This document shows, in pieces, positions 25,403 through 34,534 of a DNA stretch of 64,000 bases (position 1 is its first letter; the number at the start of each line of letters is the position of its first letter). This DNA comes from Archangium gephyra (GTDB lineage Bacteria; Myxococcota; Myxococcia; Myxococcales; Myxococcaceae), in contig NZ_CP011509.1 of assembly GCF_001027285.1 (NCBI RefSeq), positions 8,146,501-8,210,500 of the forward strand. The letters run 5' to 3'. The notes under the pieces are model-generated. The model saw only the letters and a program-made list of their open reading frames with translations, had not been told where the DNA came from and made no database searches. Both the position numbers and the translations under genes were made by a program.

Positions 25403-27796
25403 ATGAGAGTTCAGAACCAGTCATTGCGTGCGATGTGGCTGGCACCACTGCTGGCCTGTGTGTTGGCGGCCTGCGGTGGATCTCCCCCGGTCAACGTGGG
25501 CTCCGGCTCCGATGGAACGGGCGACGTTCGAGACTCCGGAACGACATCACCGGCACCGGACGGAGGCACGGGTACCGGCTCGGACGCGGGCATGGGTACT
25601 GACACCGACGCGGGCACTGGTACCGACTCGGACGCGGGCACCGGTAGCGATACCGACGCGGGCACCGGTAGCGATACCGACTCGGGCACCGGCACCGACT
25701 CGGACGCGGGCACGGGCACCGACTCGGACGCGGGCACCGGTAGCGATACCGACGCGGGCACCGGTAGCGATACCGACGCGGGCACGGGCACCGACTCGGA
25801 CGCGGGTACGGGTACTGACACCGACGCGGGCACGGGCACCGATTCGGACGCTGGCGTCTCGCCGTTGAGTGCGAACGCGGGTGGGGACAAGACCCTCTGC
25901 GCGGGCCAGTCCGTCGCCATCGGCCTGCCGGCGAGTGGCGGAATGCCTCCCTATACGTATGCGTGGAGCACGAGCCCCGTGTGCACGGGCTGCTTCGACA
26001 GTGCCACCGTGGCCTCGCCCATCGTGACGCCTCCGGTCACCACCACCTTCACCCAGACGGTCACCGACGCCCTCTCGCAGACGGCCTCCGCGGGCGCCGT
26101 GATCACCGTGCTCCCGAGCCCGGGCAATGCCGGCTCGGATGTGTATCTCGACCCGGGCGCCTCCTCCATCATCGGGCCCACGCCGGTCTCCGGTGGCACC
26201 TACACCTGGTCCTGCAACCGCGCGGATTGCGCGCTCTCGTCCACCAACGTGGCACAGCCGGTGGCGGGTCCCGCGCGTACGACGACCTATACGCTCGATG
26301 CCAGCAGCGGGCCGGGCTGCACCACGCGCAGCACCGTCACCGTCCAGGTCAACCTGAAGGCGGACACCGTGCCACGGGACGGAGAGACGGCCTTCCCGCT
26401 GACCTCCGCGCTGCTCGTCCAGTTCGACCAGCCCATCAACCCGGCCACCCTCTCCTCCTCCACGGTGCGGGTCGAGGAGGCCCTCACCGGCACTCCGGTG
26501 ACGGTGAACCTCTCCTACGACGCGGCCAAGCGGCAGCTCTGGGTGAAGCTCCCCACGGGCGCCAGCTACACCGCCCTCACGGACTACACCCTCACGCTCA
26601 GGGGCGGCGCATCGGGCATCGCCTCGGATGACGCCATCCAGCCCAACCTGTTCCCCTCGGACGTGCAGGTGGACTTCACCACGGACGCCGCGCCGGACTC
26701 CACGCCCCCGAGCATCACCTTCCGAAGCCCGGCGAGCGGGGCCTCGGCCGTGGCCAGCAACACCTCCGTCGTGGTGACCTTCAGCGAGGCGGTGAATCCC
26801 GCGACGGTGACGGGCTCCCAGTTCACGCTCTCCAGCGCTGGCGGGCCGGTGACGGGCACGGTGCGCTACGACGCGGCCAGCTGGACGGCCACGTTCACCC
26901 CGTCGGCGGCACTGGCCGCTTCCACCGCCTACACGGCGTCGCTCTCGAACGTGCAGGACCTCTCCGGCCTCTCCATCGCCGCGACGAGCTGGACCTTCAC
27001 CACGGGCCTGGCGCCGGACGCCACGCCGCCCACGGTGACGGCGGTGAGCCCGGCGGCTGGAGCCGCGGCCGTGGCCTCCTCGGATCCCATCCTGGTGACG
27101 TTCAGCGAGAACGTGGACATCGCGAGCCTCACGGGTCTGCGGCTGCTCCAGGTGTCCAATGGCACGGCCGTGGCGGGCGGCGTCAGCTACAACGCCACCA
27201 CCCGCGTGGCCACCTTCACGACCTCGGTGCTGCTCGGCTCGCTGACCACCTACGAGGTGAACGTGAGCGGGGTGAAGGATCTGGCGGGCAATGCCATGGC
27301 GTCGCCCTTCACCTCGCGCTTCACCACCCGGCGCACGCTCTTCGCGGACAACTTCGAGAGCGGCACGGGCGCGTGGAGTCTGCCGGCCCCCTCCACCGGA
27401 GTGCCCTGGAGCCTCACCACCGCCAACTTCCACAGCTCGAACCACAGCCTCACCGACAGCGCGGGGGGCAAGTACGTGAGCAACGTCGTGAGCTACGCCG
27501 AGCTGGCGTCGCCGTTGAGCGTCTCGGGCCTCACGTCGGTGTCGGTGCAGTTCTGGATGAAGGCGCGCACGGAGCGGAACAAGGACTTCGTCTCGGTGGA
27601 GGCGAGCGTCGACGGAGGCGCCTGGACGTCGCTCACGGCCAGGCCCTACACGGGCAACCTGTCGTGGGCGGTGCGCTCGCTCAACCTGCCGCTCTCGGGC
27701 AAGTCGACGCTGCGCATCCGCTTCCGCTTCGAGTCCAACAACACCAAGAACTTCGACGGCGTGTACGTGGATGACATCATCATCCAGTCGCCCTGA
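25403..27796 (+). CDS. lipoprotein with Asp-rich octapeptide repeats and Ig-like domains
   Basis: The 797-residue protein has a lipoprotein signal (LAACGG). A low-complexity spacer holds eleven consecutive octapeptides of the GTGTDSDA type (25589-25852). A PKD/SprB-like domain (about 150-230) and a second similar domain with Cys pairs come next. Three Big_5-like Ig domains follow (each opening PPS or PPT and closing WTFTTG or FTTR). A C-terminal jelly-roll part (about 640-797, opening DNFESGTGAWS) ends in DGVYVDDIIIQS. It is likely a long surface-exposed adhesin or matrix protein. The acidic repeats could bind cations, which is inferred. The ATG at 25403 follows GGGGGAG and is preferred to a GTG two codons earlier. 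Confidence 0.85.
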   Translation: MRVQNQSLRAMWLAPLLACVLAACGGSPPVNVGSGSDGTGDVRDSGTTSPAPDGGTGTGSDAGMGTDTDAGTGTDSDAGTGSDTDAGTGSDTDSGTGTDSDAGTGTDSDAGTGSDTDAGTGSDTDAGTGTDSDAGTGTDTDAGTGTDSDAGVSPLSANAGGDKTLCAGQSVAIGLPASGGMPPYTYAWSTSPVCTGCFDSATVASPIVTPPVTTTFTQTVTDALSQTASAGAVITVLPSPGNAGSDVYLDPGASSIIGPTPVSGGTYTWSCNRADCALSSTNVAQPVAGPARTTTYTLDASSGPGCTTRSTVTVQVNLKADTVPRDGETAFPLTSALLVQFDQPINPATLSSSTVRVEEALTGTPVTVNLSYDAAKRQLWVKLPTGASYTALTDYTLTLRGGASGIASDDAIQPNLFPSDVQVDFTTDAAPDSTPPSITFRSPASGASAVASNTSVVVTFSEAVNPATVTGSQFTLSSAGGPVTGTVRYDAASWTATFTPSAALAASTAYTASLSNVQDLSGLSIAATSWTFTTGLAPDATPPTVTAVSPAAGAAAVASSDPILVTFSENVDIASLTGLRLLQVSNGTAVAGGVSYNATTRVATFTTSVLLGSLTTYEVNVSGVKDLAGNAMASPFTSRFTTRRTLFADNFESGTGAWSLPAPSTGVPWSLTTANFHSSNHSLTDSAGGKYVSNVVSYAELASPLSVSGLTSVSVQFWMKARTERNKDFVSVEASVDGGAWTSLTARPYTGNLSWAVRSLNLPLSGKSTLRIRFRFESNNTKNFDGVYVDDIIIQSP
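25589..25852 (+). repeat. 24-base tandem repeat, eleven copies, coding for Gly/Thr/Asp octapeptides
   Basis: Eleven in-frame 24-base units encode G-T-G-(T/S)-D-(S/T)-D-(A/S). A first imperfect unit lies just before. Units differ mainly between TDSDA and SDTDA forms, which suggests slippage or recombination. Copy number is likely to vary between strains. Confidence 0.85.
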
Positions 27797-27817
27797 CGTC
27801 AGGGCACTGGAGCGTCC

Positions 27818-28690
27818 ATGACCAGTCCCCCACCGCCACAGCAGGTCGTCTGGGCCGAGCGCATCGCCGTGGTCCGCAAGCACCACGACATGGAGTCCCG
27901 GCTCACGGCGCCGGTCAGTGAGCGGATGCTCGACCTCGCCGGGCTTCGGCCCGGCATGCGGGTGCTCGATGTAGCGTCGGGCATGGGAGAGCCTTCACTC
28001 CGCGCAGCGCGGCGGGTGGGCCCTTCCGGCTTCGTGCTGGGAACGGACCTGGTCGACGGCATGCTCGAGGTCGCACGGGAGCAGGCACGTGCCCTGGCGC
28101 TCTCGAACATCGAGTTCCGTGCAGGAGATGCGGAGACGCTCGAGTTGCCGGAGCGGTCCTTCGATGCGGCGACCGTGCGCTGGGCGTTGATGTACATGCC
28201 CCGGCCCGAACGGGCGCTCGAGCGGATCTGGCGAGCGCTCCAGCCCTCCGGGCTCCTGGTGTGCACGACCTGGGGAGGATTCGATCAGGTCGAGTACTCG
28301 GCATTGCCGCGCAGGACCATGGCCCGCTTCCGTCCGCTTCCCACCGTCGAGCCCGATGCGCCCAGCGTGTTCCGCTACGCCGACCCCGAGCGCTTCGGCG
28401 CGGTGTTGAGGCACAGCGGGTTCTCGGTGGAGCACGTCGAGTCCATGTACATCCCCGTCATGGAAGCGGCGGATGGTGCGGGAGTCGTACAGTGGATCCG
28501 CTCGTTCGGCGGCCCGGTGGCGAAGCTCGCACAGGAGCTGACACCGGAGGAGCAGCGGGCCTGGGAGGAGGAGGTCATCCGCGAGTGCGAGCCCTACCGG
28601 ACGGACGGGAAGGTGCAGCTCGGCGGAGTGACGTGGCTCTTCGCGGCGAGGAGAACGGAGCGAGAACCCGCGTCTCACTCCTCCGCGTAG
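27818..28690 (+). CDS. class I SAM-dependent methyltransferase
   Basis: The 290-residue protein has a Rossmann methyltransferase fold. Motif I is VLDVASGMGEPS (about 48-59), an acidic motif II sits near GTDLVDGM, GDAETLELP is the post-II loop and ATVRWALMYM fits motif IV. It looks like the UbiE/COQ5-like group that methylates small molecules. It begins 22 bases after the lipoprotein stop and could be co-transcribed with it. Its position inside the lanthipeptide locus allows, but does not show, peptide tailoring; the fold gives no substrate. Confidence 0.88.
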   Translation: MTSPPPPQQVVWAERIAVVRKHHDMESRLTAPVSERMLDLAGLRPGMRVLDVASGMGEPSLRAARRVGPSGFVLGTDLVDGMLEVAREQARALALSNIEFRAGDAETLELPERSFDAATVRWALMYMPRPERALERIWRALQPSGLLVCTTWGGFDQVEYSALPRRTMARFRPLPTVEPDAPSVFRYADPERFGAVLRHSGFSVEHVESMYIPVMEAADGAGVVQWIRSFGGPVAKLAQELTPEEQRAWEEEVIRECEPYRTDGKVQLGGVTWLFAARRTEREPASHSSA

Positions 28691-29310
28691 CCGCCGAAGA
28701 TCAGGCCGACGCCCCCATGGAGCGCCGTGGTCGAGGAGCCGAAGGTGGTGCCCACCCGATGCAGCAGGGAGACCTCGGGAACGACGCGGAACGCCTGGCC
28801 GACGGGAATGGCCAGACCCAGTGACGAGCCCACGACGAAGTTGTTGGCGAAGGTCTGGGACGTGGGCGGCTGCCCGGTGTTGATGACGTAGCCCACCCGG
28901 GGTCCGAGCACGAGCTGGCTTCCGTTCAGGTTGACGCCCACCAGCAACGGCAGGGAGGGGAAGACGAGGGCCGAAGAGGCGGAGGTGATGGGAACCACGA
29001 AGGCGAGGCTGGGGGCCAGCGTGACGTCAACCCCGCTCTTCAGCGAGGGCGAGCGCAGCAGCGCGACCCGGGTATCCACCTCGACGCCCGGCAGGAACAA
29101 GCGAGCGCCCACGTCGACCCGCTCGCTCACGCCATAGCGGACAGCCAACTCGCCCTGGGGGATGTAGCCAACGTTGCCTTGGATGCCACCGGAGACCGAC
29201 ACCTGGAGCTCCCCCGGGTCCACGGTACGGGCCATGCCCGTCGACACGCAGCCCGACAGCGCGCCCAGACCCGCCACGCACGCCATGAGCGGAAAAATGG
29301 TTCTCTTCAT
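28675..29310 (-). CDS. lipoprotein with barrel-like beta composition
   Basis: The 211-residue protein has a lipoprotein signal (LSGC) followed by alternating hydrophobic/polar strands with repeated VG and LGP turns and a final aromatic-rich strand (GLIFGGYAEE). This resembles small outer-membrane barrel or porin-like proteins, though the lipid anchor makes that uncertain. Its 3' end overlaps the methyltransferase by 16 bases in convergent orientation. It diverges from lanA2, 115 bases away. The start at 29310 rather than 29322 is chosen for signal-peptide shape. Confidence 0.72.
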   Translation of the reverse strand: MKRTIFPLMACVAGLGALSGCVSTGMARTVDPGELQVSVSGGIQGNVGYIPQGELAVRYGVSERVDVGARLFLPGVEVDTRVALLRSPSLKSGVDVTLAPSLAFVVPITSASSALVFPSLPLLVGVNLNGSQLVLGPRVGYVINTGQPPTSQTFANNFVVGSSLGLAIPVGQAFRVVPEVSLLHRVGTTFGSSTTALHGGVGLIFGGYAEE

Positions 29311-29424
29311 GTCCAGCCCCATAGCACGGGCCGAACCAGCGAGCCCCGTGTCACATCCGGGGCCCTCTCACTCCAACCGGGTGCCGGAAGCGAACCCCCC
29401 GGCTCCAACCCTGGAGTGAACACG

Positions 29425-29664
29425 ATGAAGAAGGAATGGATTGTCCGTGCCTGGAAGGACCCCGCGTTCCGCGCCAACCTCTCCGCCGAGGAGCGGGCCT
29501 CCCTCCCCGAGTCTCCCTCGGGCCGGGCGTTGACCGAGCTCGACGAGAGCGAGTTGCTCGGCATCACCGGCGGCAGGGCGGCCCTGGAGCCCTCCACGGG
29601 GTGTACGGATGGCTCGCAGCCGACGTGCGGCATCGTCCTGTGCAGCGTTCTCGAGGCCGCCTGA
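29425..29664 (+). CDS. lanA2: class II lanthipeptide precursor LanA2
   Basis: The 79-residue precursor has a 50-residue leader beginning KKEWIVRAWKDP and ending ELLGITGG, nearly the same as LanA1. The 29-residue core has three Cys and six Ser/Thr, with PTCGIVLCS near its end. The shared C-G-I-V-x-C of both cores may form a common ring. Outside that motif the cores do not align, as expected if two different products or a two-peptide lantibiotic are made. It lies 29 bases before lanM and is certainly its partner gene. Confidence 0.93.
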   Translation: MKKEWIVRAWKDPAFRANLSAEERASLPESPSGRALTELDESELLGITGGRAALEPSTGCTDGSQPTCGIVLCSVLEAA

Positions 29665-29693
29665 CCGTTTCTCCGGACCCCAGGTGACCCTCC

Positions 29694-32600
29694 ATGCAAG
29701 TCATTGCTCCTGTCTTTCCCTGGAAGAAAGCCGCATTCCTTCACGAGCGGGCCACCGCGAAGACCGAGGACCCCCCTTCAGGGAGTGAGCCGGTGCTCCA
29801 GGAAGCCGAGCGCCGGGCGAGCGCCTGGTGTCAGCTCATGGCGGGAGACGATGCGACGCTCGACGAGCGGCTGAAGAGCGTCGGGCTCGACCGGGAGGCC
29901 TTCCTGCGGATCCTCGTCCGGTCGGGGAACCAGGAGGAGGCCCCCGAGGACAGTGGCTCCTGGGTGTCCCTCATCGAGGAGGTCATCGAGCAGCGGCATG
30001 CCGGAGAACCGCTGCCTCCCTCGCTCCAGCCGCCCTCCGGTCCGGGGCAACCCGGGCTGGCGTTCTCCGGTTTCCTCCAACCCTTCATCCGGCTCGCCGC
30101 CGCGAGGTTGCGCACGGTCACCGCCGCGCTGCAGGCCCGTTTCGGACTGGGGCTCCCGCTGCTGTCGTCCGAGGCCGAGGCCTCGCTGCTCGAGAGCCTG
30201 GCGCGCCGGCTCCAGTCCCTGTCCACCCGCACCCTCATCCTCGAGCTCAACGTGGCGCGGGTCATGGAGGAGCTCCCAGGAGACAGTCCCCAGGAGCGCT
30301 TCCACCACTTCTCCACCGTGCGTCTCCAGGAGCCGAGGGTGCTCGTCGCCCTGCTGCGGGAGTACCCGGTGCTCGCCCGCTTGCTGGCCACCAGCACCGA
30401 GCGGTGGCTCACCGTGAGCCTGGAGCTCCTCGAGCGCATCGCCAGCGAGCGCGAGCAGCTCGGCCAGTCCTTCCTCGGGGGCCAGGACATCGGCTCCCTG
30501 GTGGGCCTCCAGTCGGGCGTCTCGGACCTGCACCGCGAGGGGCGGAGCGTGGTCCTGCTGCGCTTCAGCTCCGGCCTGCGGCTCGTCTACAAGCCCAAGT
30601 CGCTCGCGGTGGACGTCCGCTTCCAACAGCTCCTCCAGACCCTGAACAGCTGGGGCGCACGCCACCCGCACCGCGTGCTCACCGTGTTGGACCGCGGCAC
30701 CCATGGCTGGGTCGAGTACGTGGAGGCCACGGGCTGTGACTCGCGCGAGGCGCTCCAGCGCTTCTACTGGCGGCAGGGCAGCTCGCTGGCCCTGCTCCAC
30801 CTGCTGGCGGCCGTGGACTTCCACCTGGAGAACCTCATCGCCGCGGGCGAGTACCCCGTGCTCGTGGACCTGGAAGCGCTCTTCCATCAGCGGCTCGCGC
30901 TGGAGGCGGGGGACTCGGCCATGCAGCGCGCCTGGAGAGAGCTGGATCGCTCCATCATCTCCGTGGGCATGCTGCCCATGCTCATCTTCGGCCGGGCGGG
31001 CCGCGCCGGGGTGGACATGAGCGGACTGGGCGGCGAGGCCGGACAGCTCTCGCCCCACGCCGTGCCCATGGTGGAGGACGCCTACAGCGACACCATGCGC
31101 ATGGTGCGCCGCCAGGGCCGCACCTCGGGCTCCAGCAACCGTCCCCTGCTCCAGGGCCAGCCCGTGGATCCCTCCGGCTTCACCGAGGACATCGTCCAGG
31201 GCTTCGAGGAGACGCACCAGCTCCTGTGCCAGCACCGCGAGGCGCTCGGCGCCCGCCTCCAGGCCTTCGCCGACGTGGAGGTCCGCCACATCGTGCGCGC
31301 CACCCAGCGCTACGCCCTGTTGTTGCAGGAGAGCGTCCACCCCGACTTCCTGCGCGAGGGCCTGGAGCGCGACAAGGTGCTCGACAACCTCTGGGCCGAG
31401 GCCTCCTTCGTTCCCGCGCTGCGGCGGCTCGTGCCCTCGGAGCACGCGGATCTCCGGCTCGGGGACATTCCCCTCTTCACCACGCGCCCCGGCCAGCGCC
31501 ACCTGTGGAGCAGCACCGGCGAGTGCATCCGCGACTACTTCGTGCGCGACAGCCTCTCCGAGGTGCGCGAGCGGCTCGCGCGGATGGACGAGAAGGACCG
31601 TGCCTGGCAGGTCTCCCTCATCCGCAAGTCGATGGTGTCGCTCGACAAGGGCCAGGGCACCGCACGTCCCTCGGCTCTCAGTACCCCGCCCCCTTCCCTT
31701 CCGCCCGCTTCACGTGAGGACTGCCTCGCCGCCGCCATCTCCATCGGGGAGGAGCTCGCGGCCAAGGCCATCCGGGGCAAGACGGATGTGTCCTGGATCG
31801 GCATGAGCCTGGAGGACCTGGGGCAGTGGCGCTGGAGCCTCTCGCCCCTGGGGACGGACCTGTACGAGGGCGTCGGCGGCGTCTCCCTCTTCCTCGCGTA
31901 CCTCGCCCGGGAGACGGGCCGCGCGGACTTCGAGCAGCTCGCGCGCGCGGGCCTGGAGACCGTCCGGGACTCCTGGCGCAACCCCGACCCGGGCGACGCC
32001 GGCGTGGGCGCCTATGTCGGCCGGACCTCCTCCGCGTACGTGCTCGCCCACCTGTCCGCGCTCTGGAAGCAGCCGGCGCTGCTGGACGAGGTGATCGCCG
32101 GACTCCCCGTGCTGGAGCCGCTCATCGACGCCGACACGCGGTTGGATCTCCTCAGCGGCTCCGCGGGCTGCGCGCTCGTGCTGCTCGGGCTCCATGCCCG
32201 CACCGGAGACCCACGGCTGCTGGACGCGGCGAGACGGTGCGGGGAGCGGCTCCTCGTCACCGCCCAGCCGTGCCCGGAAGGCGGCATGGGCTGGAAGGGC
32301 CCGGCGGGACAGCAGCCGCTGTCGGGCTTCTCCCACGGCGCGGCGGGCATCGCGTACGCGTTGCTGGCGCTCGCCTCCGCCACGGGGGACACCCGCTACC
32401 GGCACCTCGCGGACCAGGCGCTCACCTACGAGCGCGCGCTCTTCGTGCCCGAGCACGGGAACTGGAAGGATCTCCGCGAGCCCGAGGCCTCCGCCGGAGA
32501 GGCCAGCCCGGGCTGCATGGTGACGTGGTGCCATGGCGCGCCGGGCATCGCGCTCGGGAGGCTGTGCTCGCTGCGGCACCTGGACGGGCCAGAAGTCCGC

Positions 32601-32921
32601 GCGGAGCTCGAGACGGCGCTCACCACCACCCTGCGCGAGGGCTTCGGCGGCAGCCACTGCCTGTGCCATGGAGACCTGGGCAACGTGGAGCCGCTGCTCC
32701 TGGCGGGCGAGGTGCTCGGCGAGCCCCGGTGGAGCCACGCCGCGAGCGAGCGCGCGGCCCACCTCCTCCACCAGGGACGGACACGCGGCTGGCTGTGCGG
32801 ACTGCCCCGGGGTACCGAGACCCCGGGACTCCTGATGGGACTGGCCGGTATCGGCTACGGCCTGCTGCGGCTGGCGGCACCGGAGCGCGTGCCCTCGGTG
32901 CTCACCCTGGCCATGCCCTGA
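29694..32921 (+). CDS. lanM: LanM, bifunctional class II lanthipeptide synthetase
   Basis: The 1075-residue protein has the usual LanM length. The N-terminal dehydratase (about 150-610) includes VYKPKSL, a kinase-like Lys motif, and the NLIAAGEYPVLVDLE segment. The C-terminal LanC cyclase (about 690-1065) carries zinc ligands C946 (in TWCHG) and C991-H992 (in LCHGD). It phosphorylates and eliminates Ser/Thr, then forms thioether rings on precursors carrying the shared leader. It ends two bases from the convergent glycosyltransferase. It is the only synthetase in the window, so it probably acts on both LanA1 and LanA2. Confidence 0.97.
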   Translation: MQVIAPVFPWKKAAFLHERATAKTEDPPSGSEPVLQEAERRASAWCQLMAGDDATLDERLKSVGLDREAFLRILVRSGNQEEAPEDSGSWVSLIEEVIEQRHAGEPLPPSLQPPSGPGQPGLAFSGFLQPFIRLAAARLRTVTAALQARFGLGLPLLSSEAEASLLESLARRLQSLSTRTLILELNVARVMEELPGDSPQERFHHFSTVRLQEPRVLVALLREYPVLARLLATSTERWLTVSLELLERIASEREQLGQSFLGGQDIGSLVGLQSGVSDLHREGRSVVLLRFSSGLRLVYKPKSLAVDVRFQQLLQTLNSWGARHPHRVLTVLDRGTHGWVEYVEATGCDSREALQRFYWRQGSSLALLHLLAAVDFHLENLIAAGEYPVLVDLEALFHQRLALEAGDSAMQRAWRELDRSIISVGMLPMLIFGRAGRAGVDMSGLGGEAGQLSPHAVPMVEDAYSDTMRMVRRQGRTSGSSNRPLLQGQPVDPSGFTEDIVQGFEETHQLLCQHREALGARLQAFADVEVRHIVRATQRYALLLQESVHPDFLREGLERDKVLDNLWAEASFVPALRRLVPSEHADLRLGDIPLFTTRPGQRHLWSSTGECIRDYFVRDSLSEVRERLARMDEKDRAWQVSLIRKSMVSLDKGQGTARPSALSTPPPSLPPASREDCLAAAISIGEELAAKAIRGKTDVSWIGMSLEDLGQWRWSLSPLGTDLYEGVGGVSLFLAYLARETGRADFEQLARAGLETVRDSWRNPDPGDAGVGAYVGRTSSAYVLAHLSALWKQPALLDEVIAGLPVLEPLIDADTRLDLLSGSAGCALVLLGLHARTGDPRLLDAARRCGERLLVTAQPCPEGGMGWKGPAGQQPLSGFSHGAAGIAYALLALASATGDTRYRHLADQALTYERALFVPEHGNWKDLREPEASAGEASPGCMVTWCHGAPGIALGRLCSLRHLDGPEVRAELETALTTTLREGFGGSHCLCHGDLGNVEPLLLAGEVLGEPRWSHAASERAAHLLHQGRTRGWLCGLPRGTETPGLLMGLAGIGYGLLRLAAPERVPSVLTLAMP

Positions 32922-32922
32922 G

Positions 32923-33711
32923 TCAGCGCCGCGAGGCCGCGAGCACGCGCAGGAAGGCCAGGCCCCGGCGCAGCCACCGCACCGGCGCCATCACCGAGGC
33001 CAGCAGCGGCCACCGGCGGCGGGGCGCCCAGGGCCTGTCCAGCAGCGACTCCAGCGCCCGGCCCGAGCCCACCACCACCGCCGCCTGCAACTGAGCGGCG
33101 GCGTACTGGCAGAACAGCTCCTGCTTCGGCGTCGCCATGGACACCAGCACCAGATCCGGACGCGTCAGGGCCACGCGATCAAGCAGCCGATCCACGCCCG
33201 GCCCCTGCCCGTCCTCGGGCACACCCGTGGCGGCCACGCCCACGGCGAGCAACCCGTACCGGTCCCGCAGCACGCACGCCGTCCACTCGGCCAGCCCGGG
33301 CTGATCCGCCACCACGAGCACCCGCCAGGCCCGCGTCCGGGCCAGTCCGGCCAGCGCCGTCAACCACCGCGGCCCCGGCTCCGGCAGCGACGAGCCGAGC
33401 ACCCGCGCCGCACGCACCAGTGCCGGACCGCCCGCGAGCGACAGCTCCGCCGTGGCGAGCGCCTCGCGCAACGGCGCATGGCTCTCGGCCCGGACGATCT
33501 GCTCCACATCCGGCGTGAGGACGTGTCCACCCCGGCCGGTGGCCACGAGCCGCTCGATGCACGCGAGCACCTCGTCGAGGCGCCCCATGTCCAGCGGCAC
33601 CTGACCGATGCGCATGCGCGGGAAGGCCCGCCCGGGCTCCCGATCCACCCTCCGCGGTACTGGAAGCGCGAGACTCCCTGGCGGCGTCTCCAGCCCGACA
33701 ACCCCGTTCAT
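32923..33711 (-). CDS. WecG/TagA/CpsF family glycosyltransferase
   Basis: The 262-residue protein matches the WecG/TagA family length. It shows the HVLTPDVEQIVRA segment near the N-terminus, a LAGGPALV stretch, a second half with WRVLVVADQPG, and PDLVLVSMATPKQE as the family hallmark. Members add N-acetylmannosaminuronic acid or N-acetylmannosamine to a lipid-linked sugar in polysaccharide synthesis, at the inner face of the membrane. A strong AGGAGGAGGG site sets the start. It lies 133 bases downstream of the LuxR-type regulator gene on the same strand, so co-regulation is possible. No polymerase or flippase is beside it. Confidence 0.85.
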   Translation of the reverse strand: MNGVVGLETPPGSLALPVPRRVDREPGRAFPRMRIGQVPLDMGRLDEVLACIERLVATGRGGHVLTPDVEQIVRAESHAPLREALATAELSLAGGPALVRAARVLGSSLPEPGPRWLTALAGLARTRAWRVLVVADQPGLAEWTACVLRDRYGLLAVGVAATGVPEDGQGPGVDRLLDRVALTRPDLVLVSMATPKQELFCQYAAAQLQAAVVVGSGRALESLLDRPWAPRRRWPLLASVMAPVRWLRRGLAFLRVLAASRR

Positions 33712-33844
33712 CACCCTCCTCCTCCTGGCGCCCTCGATGGGCTGGGACAGTGGTGTCACGCACCACGATCTGCCAGGGGGGTCTGACGAATGGATGACCG
33801 GGGACTGACGACGGAGTGACATCCGTCCCCGGATTCTCCGGCCG

Positions 33845-34534
33845 CTAGAGATCCGGCGGTGGCCGGACACCCAGGTGACACGCACGCAACGCCAGCTGGG
33901 TCCGGTTCTCCGCTCCCAGCTTGCGGTACAGCTGTGTCACGTGCGACTTCACGGTCCGCTCGGCGATCTGCAGGTGCGCGGCGATCTTCAAGTTGTCCGC
34001 GCCTCCGGCCACATACTGGAGCACCTCGCGCTCCCGTTGCGTCAGCGTGAGCAGCACGCTCGCCGTGGCCGTCGCCACCGGTGGATGCTCGAAGTCGTTG
34101 CGCAACAGTTGCACCGGGAAGAGCTTCTCCCCGCGCACCAGCGCATTGACGGCCGTGCACACCGCGTTCGTCGTGAGGCTCTGACGGAAGAGGTAGCCCG
34201 AGGCACCCTCGTCGAAGCACTGGGAGATGAAGTCCTGTGCATGCGCCGAGGACAGCACGAGCATCCGAACCTCCAGCCGGCGCTTGCGCGCCTCACGCAG
34301 GAGGTTCAGCCCTTCCGTGGCCGGGCAGCCCAGGTGCGCGTCGCCTTCCGGCTCCACGTCCAGGATGGCCACCTGCGGCGGATCCGTGCCGATGCCATCG
34401 AGGAGCGTCCTCACGTCCCGTGTCACCCACAGGACCTGAAGCCCTTCTCCTCTCAGTCCATCGGCCAGTCCTTGATAGACCGCCCACGGTCCTTCCAACA
34501 ATCCAACCCGCACTTCCGCTTGATTCGTTGCCAT
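33845..34534 (-). CDS. NarL/FixJ-type response regulator with LuxR DNA-binding domain
   Basis: The 229-residue protein has an N-terminal receiver domain (about 8-130) with the acceptor Asp in QVAILDVEPEG and a conserved Ser/Lys-side switch region. A C-terminal LuxR helix-turn-helix (about 160-220) opens LTQREREVLQYVAGG and carries the recognition helix in RTVKSHVTQLYRKL. It would bind DNA when phosphorylated. No partner kinase is seen next to it. Candidates for control are the glycosyltransferase below it and the lanthipeptide genes, which is inference from position. Confidence 0.93.
   Translation of the reverse strand: MATNQAEVRVGLLEGPWAVYQGLADGLRGEGLQVLWVTRDVRTLLDGIGTDPPQVAILDVEPEGDAHLGCPATEGLNLLREARKRRLEVRMLVLSSAHAQDFISQCFDEGASGYLFRQSLTTNAVCTAVNALVRGEKLFPVQLLRNDFEHPPVATATASVLLTLTQREREVLQYVAGGADNLKIAAHLQIAERTVKSHVTQLYRKLGAENRTQLALRACHLGVRPPPDL

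Noticed and set aside
25589-25852. Regular short repeats suggestive of a CRISPR array
   Set aside because: The units are contiguous with no spacers, are multiples of three and lie in frame within a lipoprotein gene.
24401-28690. Sulfurtransferase and methyltransferase as lanthipeptide tailoring enzymes
   Set aside because: Neither belongs to a known lanthipeptide tailoring family and the first is on the opposite strand; position alone is not enough for a functional call.
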